Below, piece by piece: positions 11,160-22,671 of a stretch of 64,000 bases of DNA. Where the stretch lies: NCBI RefSeq assembly GCF_963259705.1, contig NC_081842.1, positions 36,359,796 to 36,423,795 of the forward strand. The letters run 5' to 3'. The DNA comes from Myotis daubentonii (taxonomy: Eukaryota; Chordata; Mammalia; Chiroptera; Vespertilionidae). The notes beneath the pieces were generated by a model that had not been told where the DNA came from, ran no database searches, and worked only from the letters and a program-made list of their open reading frames with translations. The stretch's first letter is position 1. Each line of letters begins with the position of its first letter. The translations under genes were made by a program, and so were the position numbers.

Positions 11160-11640
11160 ACCTTTATCATTTTCTCTCTCTCTAAATAACCTCTTTTAGT
11201 ATTTCTTGAAAGGCAGGCTATGGGCAACACAATTCTTCAATTTTTGTTTGTCTGATAAATTACTTTTTTTAATATATTTTATTGATTTTTTTACAGAGAG
11301 GAAGGGAGAGGGAGAGAGTTAGAAACATCGATGAGAGAGAAACATCGATCAGCTGCCTCCTGCACACCCTCTACTGGGGATGTGCCTGCAACCAAGGTAC
11401 ACGCCTTTGACCGGAATTGAACCCGGGACCCTTCAGTCCGCAGGCCAACGCTCTATCCACTGAGCCACACAGGTCAGGGCAGAAAATACTTATTCTTGAC
11501 TTTTCAAGATTCCAAGTCCCTGTCCTTTGAGTCTGGTGCTGATGCTTTCTCTTTAAACTATGTGTTTGGCCTTTTGGTATGCCTTGGAGTTGTTTTTCTT
11601 GATAACTAGGCATGATTGACTGAGTAAAAGGAAATGTAAA
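11160..11640 (-). repeat. possible old L1-related sequence split by a SINE
   Basis: The flanks of the SINE at 11264 (tatttcttgaaaggcaggct, ttcaatttttgtttgtctga on the left; cttttggtatgccttggagt on the right) resemble text seen in old L1-derived repeats. The family assignment is weak. Confidence 0.3.
11264..11480 (-). mobile_element. Ves SINE
   Basis: Reverse complement of a near-consensus Ves copy: starts with the T-rich tail and aatatattttattgattt, then cagagaggaagggagagg, gaaacatcgatcagctgcct, B-box complement ggaattgaaccc, and ends actgagccacacaggtcagggc. The tRNA-related head is intact. No clear target duplication was found. Confidence 0.95.
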
Positions 11641-13985
11641 TAGGCTTTTAGTAATGTTTCAGTAATATGTGAGGAAGAGAAGGCATTCTATAGTCCTATG
11701 ATCAGGTCTCAGTCTGTTAGTGAGCCTGTATCTCTAGACTGTGAACTTCACAAGTGCTTCTCACCCCTCTTCTTTCTCCTCCCCTCCTAGTTGGAACAGG
11801 ATGGTTAGAGTGAGCTGGACTTGTGTCTTTTCCTTCCCTCATGTAGAAAGCTAGAGCTGGCTGGGTTTGGTTATTTCAGTTCTCCCAGGTCATTGAGGCT
11901 CTGGTAAAACATCAGCAGGTTACACTTGTTTTTCCTATGAGCAGACCTTGTTAAGAAAAAAAAAAAAAAGGAGGTTCTGGAATTACAAGGGGATCTTTAT
12001 TTTATATTTACTATGAGGACTGATAATCTCCAGGAGGTAAAACTCACAAAAGTGTGTGGTGTCCCCAATGGCTAGGTCTCTTTGAAGCTTTTAACTCTCC
12101 CATTTATCCACAAAGACCCTCCAGCAATTGTCAGTCCACTACAGCTTAGTATTCCTTACACCAGCACTGATTCCCATAGAGATTTCAGCTCAAGAGTTTG
12201 TTCTCCTCAAAATGGTGATTCTTGATACTTGCCTGTCTGTCTCTCCAGTTTTGGTGGCAACAGTCTGCCCTCAGACCCAACTTTCTTATAGATCTAACAA
12301 AAGTTGTTGATGTTTTAGTTTGCACAGCTTTTATTTGTTAGAAAATAGTGGCAGCTTCTAAGCTGATGACATGCCAGACCCCGTACTATTTCTTTTTGAA
12401 GTAAACAAGCCATTTGAAGCTAAGAAGATGTTCAGTTTTTTTCTCCTCTATTTTTATACTCCCATGGTACAGTCTAATGAAGAGAAGACAAACCTTTAAA
12501 AAATGTTTTCTTGCACTTCAAGCTTCATTTTCTTCTCATTAGCCATTCATAACAGCCAGCTTGATCAGCAGGAAATGTAGCTGACAAATGAAAATGCTTA
12601 GGAATATTTTCTTCATTATTTCCTTACTGATCCCACCCCCTTTGCTTTTCCTCATGATGAATGATCACCAGAGAAGCAAGTTGTTAACTTATGCTTAAGA
12701 ATCCTTCGTGTGCTGTCTTATTGATATTAAATAAATTAAAAAAGTGACTTTGCTGATGTTGGCTCTTTTATTTCATAATTATTCTAATATTTATATCCAA
12801 AACTATAAACTTTTTATTTTAGGAGTTTTGTATATATCACTCATGAAAATAATGCCTTGCCCTTTAGATAAAATAAGTTTAGAAATCTGAGTTTATGGCA
12901 TCTATTATAAAATTAATCTTTTGGAAGAAAACCTCTTCCTTCACTAGAAGCTTTGATTCTCTCATGAGAAGCAGGAAATAAAAACATAATTATATGCTAT
13001 ATTACAAAATAAATGTCTGTGTTCACCAATCTAATCTATAATTTAAAAGTCCTCTTTCACCTTTAACTTGAAGTTTTACAAATATGGACTTCTTTAAAAA
13101 TCAAAATTTAATTGATTTTTTTCATTAGTGGTTTCTCTGTTTATCCATTCATTAAAGGGAAATGCAGACTTCCTCGAACCCTTTAAAATATACAGTATTT
13201 AGTTAAAACAGTAATTAAAGTTGGTTACATATTTAAAGGTGCTACAAATTTTGTGCACACTTTCTTGTTTTTAGGTGATCATTAGAGAAAAAGATAATCA
13301 AAATCTCCTTAGTCCATATTTCTATTTTCAGAGATAGGACTTGAACAGATGTTTGATGGCCAAACTACAAACTCATTTTCACCTCAAACCCATCTTCTTC
13401 TTTTAATACATTTTTTTTTACCTAAAACTCTACATATGTCTTCTTTTTTATTAGCATATAATTTCCAAGACTTCTTATTAGCATTTTAAATATTTTACTT
13501 GATTTATCTAGGCTCATTTCTTAAAACCTTTTCCTGGAATATTTTCTGCATTTTGAGTAACAAGAACATAGAATGGGGATTGGCAAATAAGCTCCCATCA
13601 ATAATGAATGTGGTTGGAGAAAATCCTAGACTTTATTTGTTGCCATTAATGCTATGATGCAGGCCATTACAACATGTCTACCAATATGGTTATGTAAATT
13701 TGCATCCTTAATGATTCTGTTGCTCCAGGTTGATTTATATTCCACAGTAAAAAGTTTGTTTGCTTTATAACAAAATTATAACCAGGCAGGATAAGAGCCT
13801 CTAGGGCAATAATTGCTTCACAGTAGGGGGCATCTACATCTCAAATTGCTGTGCATCTGGCCTCTAAATCATCTGCACAGAAGATGGTACTGCCAGCCAA
13901 AAAAGCAGGAAAAGCAAGGCCTATTTATCAATATACAGGGTACAATATGCTTGGGGTATCTATAATTTAGTCATATTTTTTTTCA
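11641..13985. other. no recognisable feature
   Basis: Unique sequence with a short A run near 11955. I see no gene. The 60-codon frame at 12128-12310 lacks any recognisable domain or context. Confidence 0.4.
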
Positions 13986-14028
13986 AAAACAACAACAACA
14001 ACAAACCCCCCCCCACACACACAAGAGA
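13986..14028. repeat. (CAA)n, C run and (CA)n low-complexity
   Basis: Compound simple repeat: aacaacaacaacaaca, then a C run, then acacacaca. Confidence 0.9.
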
Positions 14029-14255
14029 ATCTAAGCCAGACTTGACAGTTTAAAAATGAAATTAAATTTATGAATCTGGGACTATGCTAGAAAAATCAAG
14101 CTCCTATTGTTACCACAAGTGAATATTTCTGTCCTGAAAATTTTCTAGACCAAAGTAGTAACAACACAAACAGATGAAAATAAGAAATAACCCATACAGG
14201 AGTTGGTAAAATAGGCTTACAGTTGTGAGTACATATTCTTATATTAGTATCCATT

Positions 14256-14445
14256 AATTATTATATTTTACCTATCATATGCTGAATACTAAGCTATGTA
14301 TTATAGGTTAGATATCCATTTTACCTTCACTCACTCTAAATCTATGACATACTTAGAATTTCAGTAATTTATCACTGAGGAAATTAAGGCTTCAAGAATT
14401 AGGGAAATTGGCCTAAACCCACAATTAGCATGTAGCCACTTGAGA
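14256..14445 (-). mobile_element. MIR SINE relic
   Basis: Reverse-complement MIR blocks in order: catatgctgaatactaagct, ttttaccttcactcactc, then cactgaggaaattaaggctt and the stretch corresponding to the MIR core. Heavily diverged ancient mammalian SINE. Confidence 0.75.
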
Positions 14446-14749
14446 GCAGAATGTTTTGTATGTTTTTCTGACACCTAAGTTTGTTTAGGGATATTTACCT
14501 GTATTTTTAGGTTTGTATGAATTTTATATATATATTCCAAAATCTGAAACAACTCTCAGGAATAGTAAAGAAATAGACATATATAAGATTCAGCTCCAAT
14601 TTGAAGTACTGAAGTTATTTGCTGCTATTTAAGGAGATGTGGCTATGCCTGAATAAGGCAAACTATTGGCTAACATGTTAGTACTTGTGTATTGGTCATC
14701 AGAAAGACAGAATTGGCTAAGTTTTATTCAAGGCAGCATTCTCAAGCCT

Positions 14750-14990
14750 CCAGGGACCCTCCCACTTTCTACCTTACATCAGCCTATTTCATTTCCTACA
14801 TAGCATTCATCACTGTGTAAAATTATTGACTGTATTTAATTTTATCTTACCCTCTGTCTACCTCCTCTTACACTAAGTATCCAGAGAACAGATTCCTTGT
14901 CATACTGTTCTCAGCAAAATCCTCAGAATTTAGAACAGTGATAGAAACATAGTTACCACTCCACAATTATGTGTGGAAAGAATGGATAAA
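14750..14990 (+). mobile_element. L2 LINE 3' end relic
   Basis: Contains the L2 3' pattern in order: catttcctacatagcattca tcactgtg, ccctctgtctacctcctctt, ccagagaacagattcc, agaatttagaacagtgata and atgtgtggaaagaatgga. Matches the plus orientation. No coding frame survives. Confidence 0.7.
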
Positions 14991-15049
14991 GGAAAGAATG
15001 AAGGAAAGTAAGAAATACTTCTTGGAGGAGCTGTAAAGAATGGAAGTAA

Positions 15050-15280
15050 GCCCAGCCAGTGTTGCTCAGTGGTTGAGTGTTGACCATGAACTAAGAGATC
15101 ACTGGTTCAGTTCCAAGTCAGGGCACATGCCTGGGTTTCTGGATTGATCTCCAGTAGGGGGTATGCAGGAGGAAGCCCATGGATGATGGTTCTCTCATCA
15201 ATGTCTGTATTTCTCTACCCTTCTCCCTTCCTTTCTCTCTAAAAAACAACTAAAAGGTTTTTTTTTTTTATTTTTTTAAG
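15050..15280 (+). mobile_element. Ves SINE with 14-bp target duplication
   Basis: Starts gcccagccagtgttgctcag, B box ggttcagttcc, pyrimidine-rich 3' part, then a T-rich tail region. Flanked by aagaatggaagtaa (15036-15049) and aagaatggcagtaa (15281-15294), one mismatch. Belongs to the Ves subtype whose head reads gctcagtggttgagtgttga. Confidence 0.93.
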
Positions 15281-15429
15281 AAGAATGGCAGTAAAGAGCA
15301 GTAAGGAATTATAACTATGTAAAGACTCCATTTCATTCACATGGCCCTTTCTCTTTCCCATTCTTCCACTTCCTTCCTTAAACATTAAGCCAGTCAGGAT
15401 ATCAGATTCTGGTCACCATCTAACTGTCT

Positions 15430-15857
15430 TCAGATCAAAGCTTCAGGCCTGTTGACTACTGAAACAGTTTCATCAAACGAAAGATAACAGCTTGACCTCA
15501 GTTGTATTTCAGCCCCATGTTCATCAAAGGGGAAGAATCCTACTACCACACTCTCAGGAAACTAGATGGACTGATGCTAGTTGACATCTGGACCTGACAC
15601 AATGATTAACTAATTCCCACCAGAGTCCAAACAGTCAGCAGAGCCCAAGACTGGAACTCCCTTAATCACCATGAGTAATATTTTCCCATATATAACCTGT
15701 CTCTATGGGGCTATCAGAGAGCCAGGACTTTGAGCACAAGCTCACCTGTGACTTTGGGCATAATGCCATTATCTTTATTACTAAGCCTTTACTTCCTATT
15801 TGCATTTGATTGGGCATCGATGCATGCAGGCAGATGAACCCCTTAATTTGGTAACAA
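15430..15857 (+). repeat. possible LTR
   Basis: Moderately GC-richer block that ends ...aatttggtaaca and contains ccatatataacctgtctcta and cttacttc-type sequence after a T-rich stretch, resembling an LTR with its promoter and U5. The 5' boundary is unclear and no target duplication was found. Confidence 0.3.
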
Positions 15858-17471
15858 AATAATCTCCAATAATCTAAAGTTAGCTATTGTTAACTTTTTC
15901 TTACTATGTCAGAAACTCTCCAATATAAAGTATTACAAATGTAAACTGGAAACTACAAAAGTTAACAGTGTTAAATTTAGGGTCAGTTTATTGTGAGAGG
16001 ACAGGGAAGTAATCCAAGAAGCCACACTTTGATAAAAATGCTACTCAGTAGGTGAAGGAGACCAAAGGGTGTCAGAATATTGGTAAAGTAAAAATATGTA
16101 TCAGTGAAACTCTATAGTGCCAGAAGATATTTCTACCAAAAGTAAGTCTGGCTTTTCTGAATACTTAACGTTCCATATTTCACATGACAATATAAAAATT
16201 TAGCCAGGTTTGAAGAATACTTGTGAGAAGAGATCAAATATAGAGATTGGTACTTTCTCTTCAGGGGCAAGGGACTCTGGGCTAATATGTTGATCAGGGG
16301 ATGGAACATACAATTAAGATATAAGCAAGAGATTTCCTCCAGGATTAGAAAGTCATTAACCTTTTACCCAGCTGATTTAAAACACCTGAGGCTAATATTG
16401 GAGTTTAAAAAACCTAGAGTCTGTCACTACTGGCTTCCAAGTATTATGTAGGAAACTGAAAGGCATGGAGTCCAGGTGGTGTTTTCATCTTTCATCCATT
16501 TGAAGGTCACACCTTTGGAAGAGAAAAGAAGACAGGAGAAATGAACAGCTGGTTGCATAAATGGCATCAAAGAACAAGATTTGGTTGTTTTGGACCATGA
16601 TTACTCTAATAAAATCACTAGCTCTTGAACAACAAAGTATATCTCAGGGGTCTGGAGAGACCATATTTTTCAGGAGGAAAAGTGAATACCATGAAGAAAT
16701 CTCAATAATAAATAACATGATGGATATCAAGTAAAATAAGGAGAAGAAAAACAGTAATGTAGATACCTACTTTTTTAAGGACAAAAGCACTGTGTATTTA
16801 GAATGCAACTTAATGCCTTTATATTTCTAAATGATTTTATATTTCTATAATGAGATAAGTATTAAATCTTAAAGCTAAGAAGACAAATATGGTGTGGGAT
16901 ATTAATCTAAATTGTTATAATGATAGCTAGACAATGCTTAGGAATAGCAATCCTACTAAGAAGAGAAAAGTAGATTTTTACATGAAGATAATGTATAATA
17001 ATTTGTAAATTCACTTAAAGGGAAAAAAGCACTTGGTTAGGGGGAGAAAAAGATATCAAAGGCATTCTACTTTGGAATATACTACATTTGCCTGATCAAC
17101 CGGTGATTTCTTACTAAAGATTACAACTAAGCAAAGTGACAAAGTGTCTTAGTAATAGTGTTTATCTAGGAATTCCATTTTAAGAAAGCTCAATATAGGA
17201 TAAATTCTTGAATTATTTTGACATGATAGTAATTCTCTTTTAAATATATTAGAAAGAAACTGGAGGATCTAGTTTTCTCATATGGGGGAAAATTTAGAGG
17301 AAATGATATGATAAATGATAACATTAATAAAAGGTTTCCTAATGCCTTCTAAAACTTTGTGATCTCCAAAGAACAGAATGCTGTTGACACTATAATTAAG
17401 GATTTAGAAGCATAGAAAATAGCTTTTGGGAAACAGAAAAAGGTGTGGTCCTATTACCTAAATCTCTAGCG
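15858..17471. other. no recognisable feature
   Basis: Unique AT-rich sequence; no gene or named repeat seen. Confidence 0.4.
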
Positions 17472-17691
17472 CAGTGGTACTCATCCAGGAGCAATTGTGC
17501 CCCTCCTCTATCCCCCATGACATTTTGCTATGTCTGAAGACATTTATGGTTGTCACCACTTTGGGATACTAGTGGTTCTAGTGAGTAGAGGCCTGGAATA
17601 TTGCTAAACATCCTGAAAAGCACAGGACAGCCCCAACAAATAATTATCCAGCACAAAATGTCTATAGAATTGAAGTTGAGAAACTTTGCTG
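17472..17691 (+). mobile_element. MER20 (hAT-Charlie) relic
   Basis: Starts cagtggtactcatccagg and continues with the MER20 order: gacattttgctatgtctga, agacatttatggttgtcacc, tagaggcctggaatattgct, acatcctgaaaagcacagga, aattatccagcacaaaatgt, and ends gttgagaaactttgctg. Non-coding MITE-like DNA transposon shared across placental mammals. Confidence 0.9.
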
Positions 17692-17723
17692 TAGGTAAAA
17701 ACAGATTCATGGCTATGTGAGAT

Positions 17724-17751
17724 CACACACACACACACACACACACACACA
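17724..17751. repeat. (CA)n microsatellite
   Basis: About fourteen uninterrupted CA units, followed by a short broken continuation. Confidence 0.95.
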
Positions 17752-17951
17752 TGCACACAATCAGAAATTACTACAATGAGAAAAAAGTGAACACATCAAA
17801 ACAGATGATCATGGCTATACATAAAGCTCCCTGTTGAATTTAGGAAGTAATGTTTATACATCTGTGAATGTAAAATATCTTGTACCTGCGTTATGATATG
17901 CAGTAGTGACTGTGTTTTATTACAGCTGTTTTTAATGATGTTGTTCTAGAA

Positions 17952-18165
17952 AAGCTGTGGGCAAACTACGGCCCACGGGACGGATCTGGCCCGTTTGAAA
18001 TGAATAAAACTAAAAAAAAAAAAGACCGTACCCTTTTATGTAATGATGTTTACTTTGAATTTATATTAGTTCACACAAACACTCCATCCATGCTTTTGTT
18101 CCGGCCCTCCGGGCCAGTTTAAGAACCCATTGTGGCTCTCGAGTCAAAAAGTTTGCCCATCCCTG
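17952..18165. mobile_element. hAT MITE with 8-bp target duplication
   Basis: About 214 bp bounded by the 8-bp direct repeat ttctagaa (17944-17951 and 18166-18173). Imperfect terminal inverted repeats: left aagctgtgggcaaactac, right gtttgcccatccctg, whose complement is cagggatgggcaaac. An 8-bp duplication and CAG-type ends fit the hAT superfamily. No coding capacity. A second, very similar copy lies at 40705. Confidence 0.93.
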
Positions 18166-18398
18166 TTCTAGAATGTTTTCATTCTAGATGATGATAGAGA
18201 GGCTAATATAAGAAGTATGGTGCCAGGCATCACAACAGTCAAAAACCTGACTGTTGTTGTTTTTTTGTTTTTTTTTGGGGGGGAGCAGTTATTTTTCAAT
18301 GGAGTCTGCTGGATGTCTCTATAATTTTGTTCAGATCACTGCAAAACCTGGAAAAGCAGTTGCTACTATTAATGCATAACATACTGATTATATATATA

Positions 18399-18919
18399 TC
18401 CTATCTAATAAAAGACAAAAAGGGTAATTAACCGTACCTCCACTACGCTTCCCATTGGCTAATCAGGGCAATATGCAAATTAACTGCCAACAAAGATGGT
18501 GACCGGCAGCCATGCAGCTGAAGCAAGCAGGAGGCTTGCTTGTTCCAGTGATGGAGGAAGCCAAGGTTCCCCGCCTGCCGCAGCCTGCTCTAAGCTCTGA
18601 AAACAACAGCTCCAAAAGCAACAAAGTTTCAATTATAGAAGCCAAACAAACCCCAGATACCTGCTTTCAGCCAGCCACGGCCTCAGAGCTGGGAGTGCCA
18701 GTGAAGGCAACAGAGTTTCAATTATAGAAGGTAAATAAATCCCAGAATAAAAAAAAAAGAAAAAAAGGAGAGGCCAGGAGCTTCAGTCTCAGGCCAGCCT
18801 GAAAACAGCCCTCAGACACTCACCCAGGCTGGCCAGGCACCCCAGCGGGGACCCCCACCCTGATCCGGAACACCCTTCAGGGCAAACCAGCCGGCCCCCA
18901 CCCGTGCACCAGGCCTCTA
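18399..18919 (+). mobile_element. Helitron carrying a candidate captured segment
   Basis: Begins TCCTATCTAATAAAAGAC preceded by A; contains atatgcaaattaactgcca near the 5' end and ends ccgtgcaccaggcctcta, one base short of the usual CTAG, directly against the next Helitron. Its interior (about 18500-18780) does not resemble the other Helitrons here. It carries a 71-codon open frame (18512-18727) and a repeated block gtttcaattatagaag seen twice, 97 bp apart. Non-autonomous: no Rep/helicase region. Confidence 0.8.
18512..18727 (+). other. 71-codon open frame inside Helitron (possible captured exon)
   Basis: The frame begins at an ATG in gccatgcagctgaag and reads a low-complexity-free, Ser/Pro-containing 71-residue peptide starting MQLKQAGGLL. 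Right after its end the sequence aaggtaaat could serve as a splice donor. I do not recognise the peptide. It may be a gene fragment carried by the Helitron, since HeliBat elements are known to pick up host promoters and exons, or merely a chance frame in a GC-rich element. Confidence 0.3.
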
Positions 18920-19388
18920 TCCTATATAGTAAAAGGGTAATATGCAAACTGACCCTAAAAGCAGAAAGACTGGGAATGACTGGTCACTATGACACACACT
19001 GACCACCAGGGGGCAGATGCTCAATGCAGGAACTGCCCCATGGTGGTCAGTGCACTCCCACATGGGGGAGCTCTGCTCAGCCACAAGCCAGGCTGATGGC
19101 TGCCAGTACAGCGGTGGTGGTGGGAGCCTCTCCTGCCTCCTCAGCAGCGCTAAGGATGTCCAACTGCAGCTTAGACCTGCTCCCTGCTGGCAAGTGGACA
19201 TCCCCCGAGGGCTCCTGGGCTGCCAGAGGGATGTCTGATTGCCAGCTTAGGCCCGATCCCCCAGGGAGCAGGCCTAAGCCAGAAGGTGGTCATTCACCGA
19301 GGGGTTTCAGACTGCGAGAGGGCACAGGCCAGGCTAAGGAACCCCCCCTCCCCCCGAGTACACAGATTTTTGTGCACCAGGCCTCTAA
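18920..19388 (+). mobile_element. Helitron, second of a head-to-tail pair
   Basis: Begins TCCTATATAGTAAAAGGGTA immediately after the previous element and ends with the hairpin region (cacagatttttgtgcac) then ggcctCTAA followed by T, fitting the CTRR-T rule. Carries ccaccagggggcag at 19003-19016 with a weakened inverted partner (ctgccccatggtgg). The open frames at 18917-19404 on both strands are products of its GC-rich body. Confidence 0.92.
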
Positions 19389-19489
19389 TATATATATGTT
19401 TTAAAAAGAAAGTAATGTTTATAGTATAAATAATGCTAGACTTGGATACAGCAGGTCTGCTACTAGTTCTATTTCAGCTACCTCCTGTA

Positions 19490-19513
19490 TTTTGTTTGTT
19501 TGTTTGTTTTTTT
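19490..19513. repeat. (TTTG)n microsatellite
   Basis: Short run of tttg units ending in a T run. Confidence 0.85.
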
Positions 19514-19523
19514 ACTATTGAGG

Positions 19524-20302
19524 TGTGTCAGAAAGAGCAAGAGCTCTGACAAAACTCTGCTATTCTGAGTTTCTTTGAGTTGTTCTGAGTTCATATATTC
19601 TGAATTCTCCTCGACTACGCCAAATACCAGGGCAGGTTCCTTCTCAAACCCTGCCCATTTTACTAACTATTGGGTCCAAGCCCTTCTGCCAGTGCTGGAC
19701 TTACTTGGATGTCGGGTCTTAGACAGAGAAGCCATGAGAAGTTGTGGGTATATAAGAATGAGACTTTATTATAGGAGCATTAGACAAAACAGTCCTCCAC
19801 AGCCATCCCATATAGACAGCTGCACACTGGCTGGTAAATACTAGTACATATCTTTCCCACATAGTAGTAGCAGTCTCTGTACCCACAGTTATTATCTGTG
19901 CAGCTGCACGCCGACCCCTAGACTCACCGCCTCACCTAGTGTGGCACCTGAGCTCTCTGCCTCAGCAGCTTCTCCTGTCTCTGATATCTCTGATATCTCC
20001 ACAAGCTCTTAGTCTTACTTCCTAGCAGCACCCTCTGTGCCTGCCTTCTCTCTCCTCTCTAGCACATCCCTCTGCCTAGCCCACTGGCTGGTTAGTTGCC
20101 AACAATGACATCAATCACTTGGCTATGGAAGGTCACAGCGTACCATGAGATCGCTGCAGCTGTGTAGTCCTTGGGCATTTCTGATTAAGATTCCCAAGTT
20201 CAGAATGGCCTTGGCCGTCCGGCATGCTATCAACAAGGCCTCCACACTCTAATTAGCCTTGACTATCCGGGGACTCTGGTGTGGTTCCCACAAGGTGGAA
20301 AC
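19524..20302 (-). repeat. probable solo LTR
   Basis: About 780 bp of sequence richer in GC than its surroundings, beginning tgtgtcagaaagagc and ending ggtggaaaca on the plus strand. Read on the minus strand it has AATAAAGTCTCATTCTTATA (near 19750-19772), as expected for a poly(A) signal at the R/U5 border of an LTR. Ends TG...CA fit, but I could not find a target duplication. The 89-codon frame 19575-19844 is on the other strand and not convincing as a gene. Confidence 0.45.
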
Positions 20303-20319
20303 AACTCCAGTAGTTTTGA

Positions 20320-20515
20320 GTTGAAGTTACAGAATGACAGAGTAGGTTTCAAATCCTAAACATGACAACTACTAGCTGTTGACCTGAGCCACATTTTATG
20401 TTTTTATCCGTAAAACAGGGATTAAAATAATAGCTACTTTGTATGATTTTCATGGTGTAAAAATAAAATTAAAGCACTTAAGGAAATGCATAATATTGCC
20501 TTAATATTAAGTGTG
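20320..20515 (+). mobile_element. MIR SINE relic
   Basis: MIR blocks in order on the plus strand: caactactagctgttgacct, gtttttatccgtaaaacagg, gattaaaataatagctactt and a tail with taaagcacttaagg. Diverged but the core is clear. Confidence 0.8.
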
Positions 20516-21278
20516 GGACAAAGAGCTTTTATTTACAACTATTTCCTTAGCTCTCACATGTTTTACCTGCAAATTAAGAATATTGATAGGATGATCTCAA
20601 AAATAATATTTAAGGTCTGAAACTTTTTTCCATCTCTTAAATGCTACAAAAAATTAATAATTAAGGCTGAAGAAAAAAGAAAACATATACAGAAGTGATT
20701 TATTTAAAAGGTCCTATTTAAAATAGTGACATAAAATTATAATATACTAAATTCTAAAATACAGTAAAATTTTAAAATATAACAAAAAAGACCAACAGAG
20801 CTTTCACATATAATGCTGGGTGTGAATATAAGAAAACACAAACCTGCAATTTGGGAAAGATAATGAAAATTAAAGTAAAATTATGCAATTTCCACCCTGA
20901 TTTAACTCTTTTAAAGAAATGAAACAATTAAGAAATTCATTGAAATGGGACAAGACTAGAATCAATGTTTGATTTGTTGAGCTAAAATCTGATGATCACA
21001 GTTATTGAAACCCAACACAGGAGATGAGACACTAAGCTCTTTTCAGAAGCCTTGTGTCCAGCCCTAGATGATAAATGACTTTCAAGTTCACTAAGTACTA
21101 CTCCAGAAATACTCACAGTGCAATTTTGAAGAGACCTAAAATAGAAGACCTGAAAAATATCCTCCTGATATCTCTAAAAGAAGAGATAGAGTTTTAGAAA
21201 CAAAGAATTTCCCAAAGGTCAGTCCATTGCATAACTATCAGGACTTCAGCTATTTCTGCAGTTGTCAGTATTTGTTTT
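20516..21278. other. no recognisable feature (AT-rich)
   Basis: AT-rich unique sequence; no gene or named repeat seen. Confidence 0.4.
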
Positions 21279-21292
21279 AAAAAGAAAGTGTT

Positions 21293-21503
21293 GCCCTGCC
21301 GAATGGCTCAGTGGTTGAACATCAACTTATGAACCAGGAGGTCATGGTTCGATTCCCCGTCAGGGCACATGCCTGGGTTGTGGCCACTATTCCAGGTGTG
21401 GGGAGTGTGGGAGGCAGCCCATCAGTGATTCTCTCTCATTATTGATGTTTTTATCTCTCTCTTCCTCTCCCTTCCTCTCTGAAATCAATAAAGAATGTAT
21501 TTT
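21293..21503 (+). mobile_element. Ves SINE with target duplication
   Basis: Starts gccctgccgaatggctcagt, B box ggttcgattcc, ends ctctctgaaatcaataaaga. Flanked by aaaaagaaagtgtt at 21279-21292 and 21504-21517. The match may extend a few bases into the A-rich tail. Confidence 0.96.
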
Positions 21504-21517
21504 AAAAAGAAAGTGTT

Positions 21518-22170
21518 GATTACTTTTATAAATAGAAACCAAGCACCACATACTGCTAGTAGAAATATTATTATGAATATAATAAACAAAAAACTGTGTT
21601 TTAAAGTTCTTTCTACATCAGTTTATTTTGGCCAGTATATCCTGCATATGAGTGAGATCAAGTGATATACAAATGGCAGGGGAAGGGGATTAGAGATCAA
21701 CAAAAGGACTTGTATGCATGCATATTAGCATAACCAATGAACACAGAAACTGCGGTGGTGGGGCTTGCCCTCAGGGTTGGGAGCTGCTGGGGAGCGGGGT
21801 GGGCTTAATTGGGGAAAAAGGAGGCATATGTAAAACTTCAAACAAAAAAAAGTCAAAAAAATTTTTTCTACATTCTTCAGTCTGCCAGAACTCTGGTTTT
21901 GAATGTATTTTGTTTTTAAATAGGGCTATTAGCAAATGTTACAAAAAAGTGTTAAATAAATGCTAATGCCAAACTGAGGCACCCAATTTATAAATTATAT
22001 TTAGTGTAATATAATTTTATAATTAAAAAGATAATGATTCAATATCATTCAATTAATAACATTTAATTATTCAATTAATAATTATTAAAATCAGTGTACC
22101 ATATAATTTGAAATTCAGCTAAAATCAACTAGTACAACCAAAGTATTATGCCTTCCTTTGGGCAATCACT
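21518..22170. other. no recognisable feature
   Basis: AT-rich unique sequence. The 82-codon frame 21718-21966 has no domain or context that would make it a gene. Confidence 0.4.
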
Positions 22171-22320
22171 AGAAATCACTAGAATTACCTGGGGAGTTTT
22201 TAATATATATTATGCTCAGGGCCCCCTGGCATAGACTCAGATTCAGTTGATCTGGGTGGGGCCTAGGCATAAGTATGTTCTTTAAACGCCTAGGTGAGAA
22301 CCTGCTCCAGGAAGAACACA
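22171..22320. mobile_element. MER5-like (hAT-Charlie) relic
   Basis: Blocks aattacctggggagttttta, agggccccctggcatagact, cagattcagttgatctgggt and ggggcctaggcata follow the order of MER5-type MITEs. Both ends are eroded. Confidence 0.6.
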
Positions 22321-22362
22321 CTTAATAGAGAAGATTATCTAATGTATTGTTTGCGGGCACAA

Positions 22363-22671
22363 TCCTATATAATAAAAGGCTAATATGCAAATTGACTGAA
22401 CTGCTGAATGACCAGCACTGACCTCCAAGGGCAGACACTCAATTCAGAAGCTGCCCCCTGGTGGTCAGTGTGCTCCCACAGGGGGAGCACTGCTCATCCA
22501 GAAGCCGAGCTGACAGCTGGCAAGCACAGTGGCAGTGGCAGGAGCCTCTCCCACCTCCGCAGCAGAACTAACACAATCAGACTTCCCCCAAGGGCTCCTG
22601 GACTGGGAGAGGGCATAGGCCGGGCTGAGGGACCCCCCTGAGTGCACGAATCTCATGTACCAGGCCTCTAG
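22363..22671 (+). mobile_element. non-autonomous Helitron, complete
   Basis: Begins TCCTATATAATAAAAGGCTA preceded by A and ends tctcatgtaccaggcctCTAG followed by T. About 309 bp. Contains the inverted CTCF-like arm ctgccccctggtgg at 22451-22464; its partner (ctccaagggcag) is mutated. A canonical short HeliBat-type copy. Confidence 0.95.

Noticed and set aside
13240..13260. caaattttgtgcaca resembling a Helitron 3' hairpin
   Set aside because: No CTAG end, no GC-rich body and no 5' end nearby; probably chance.
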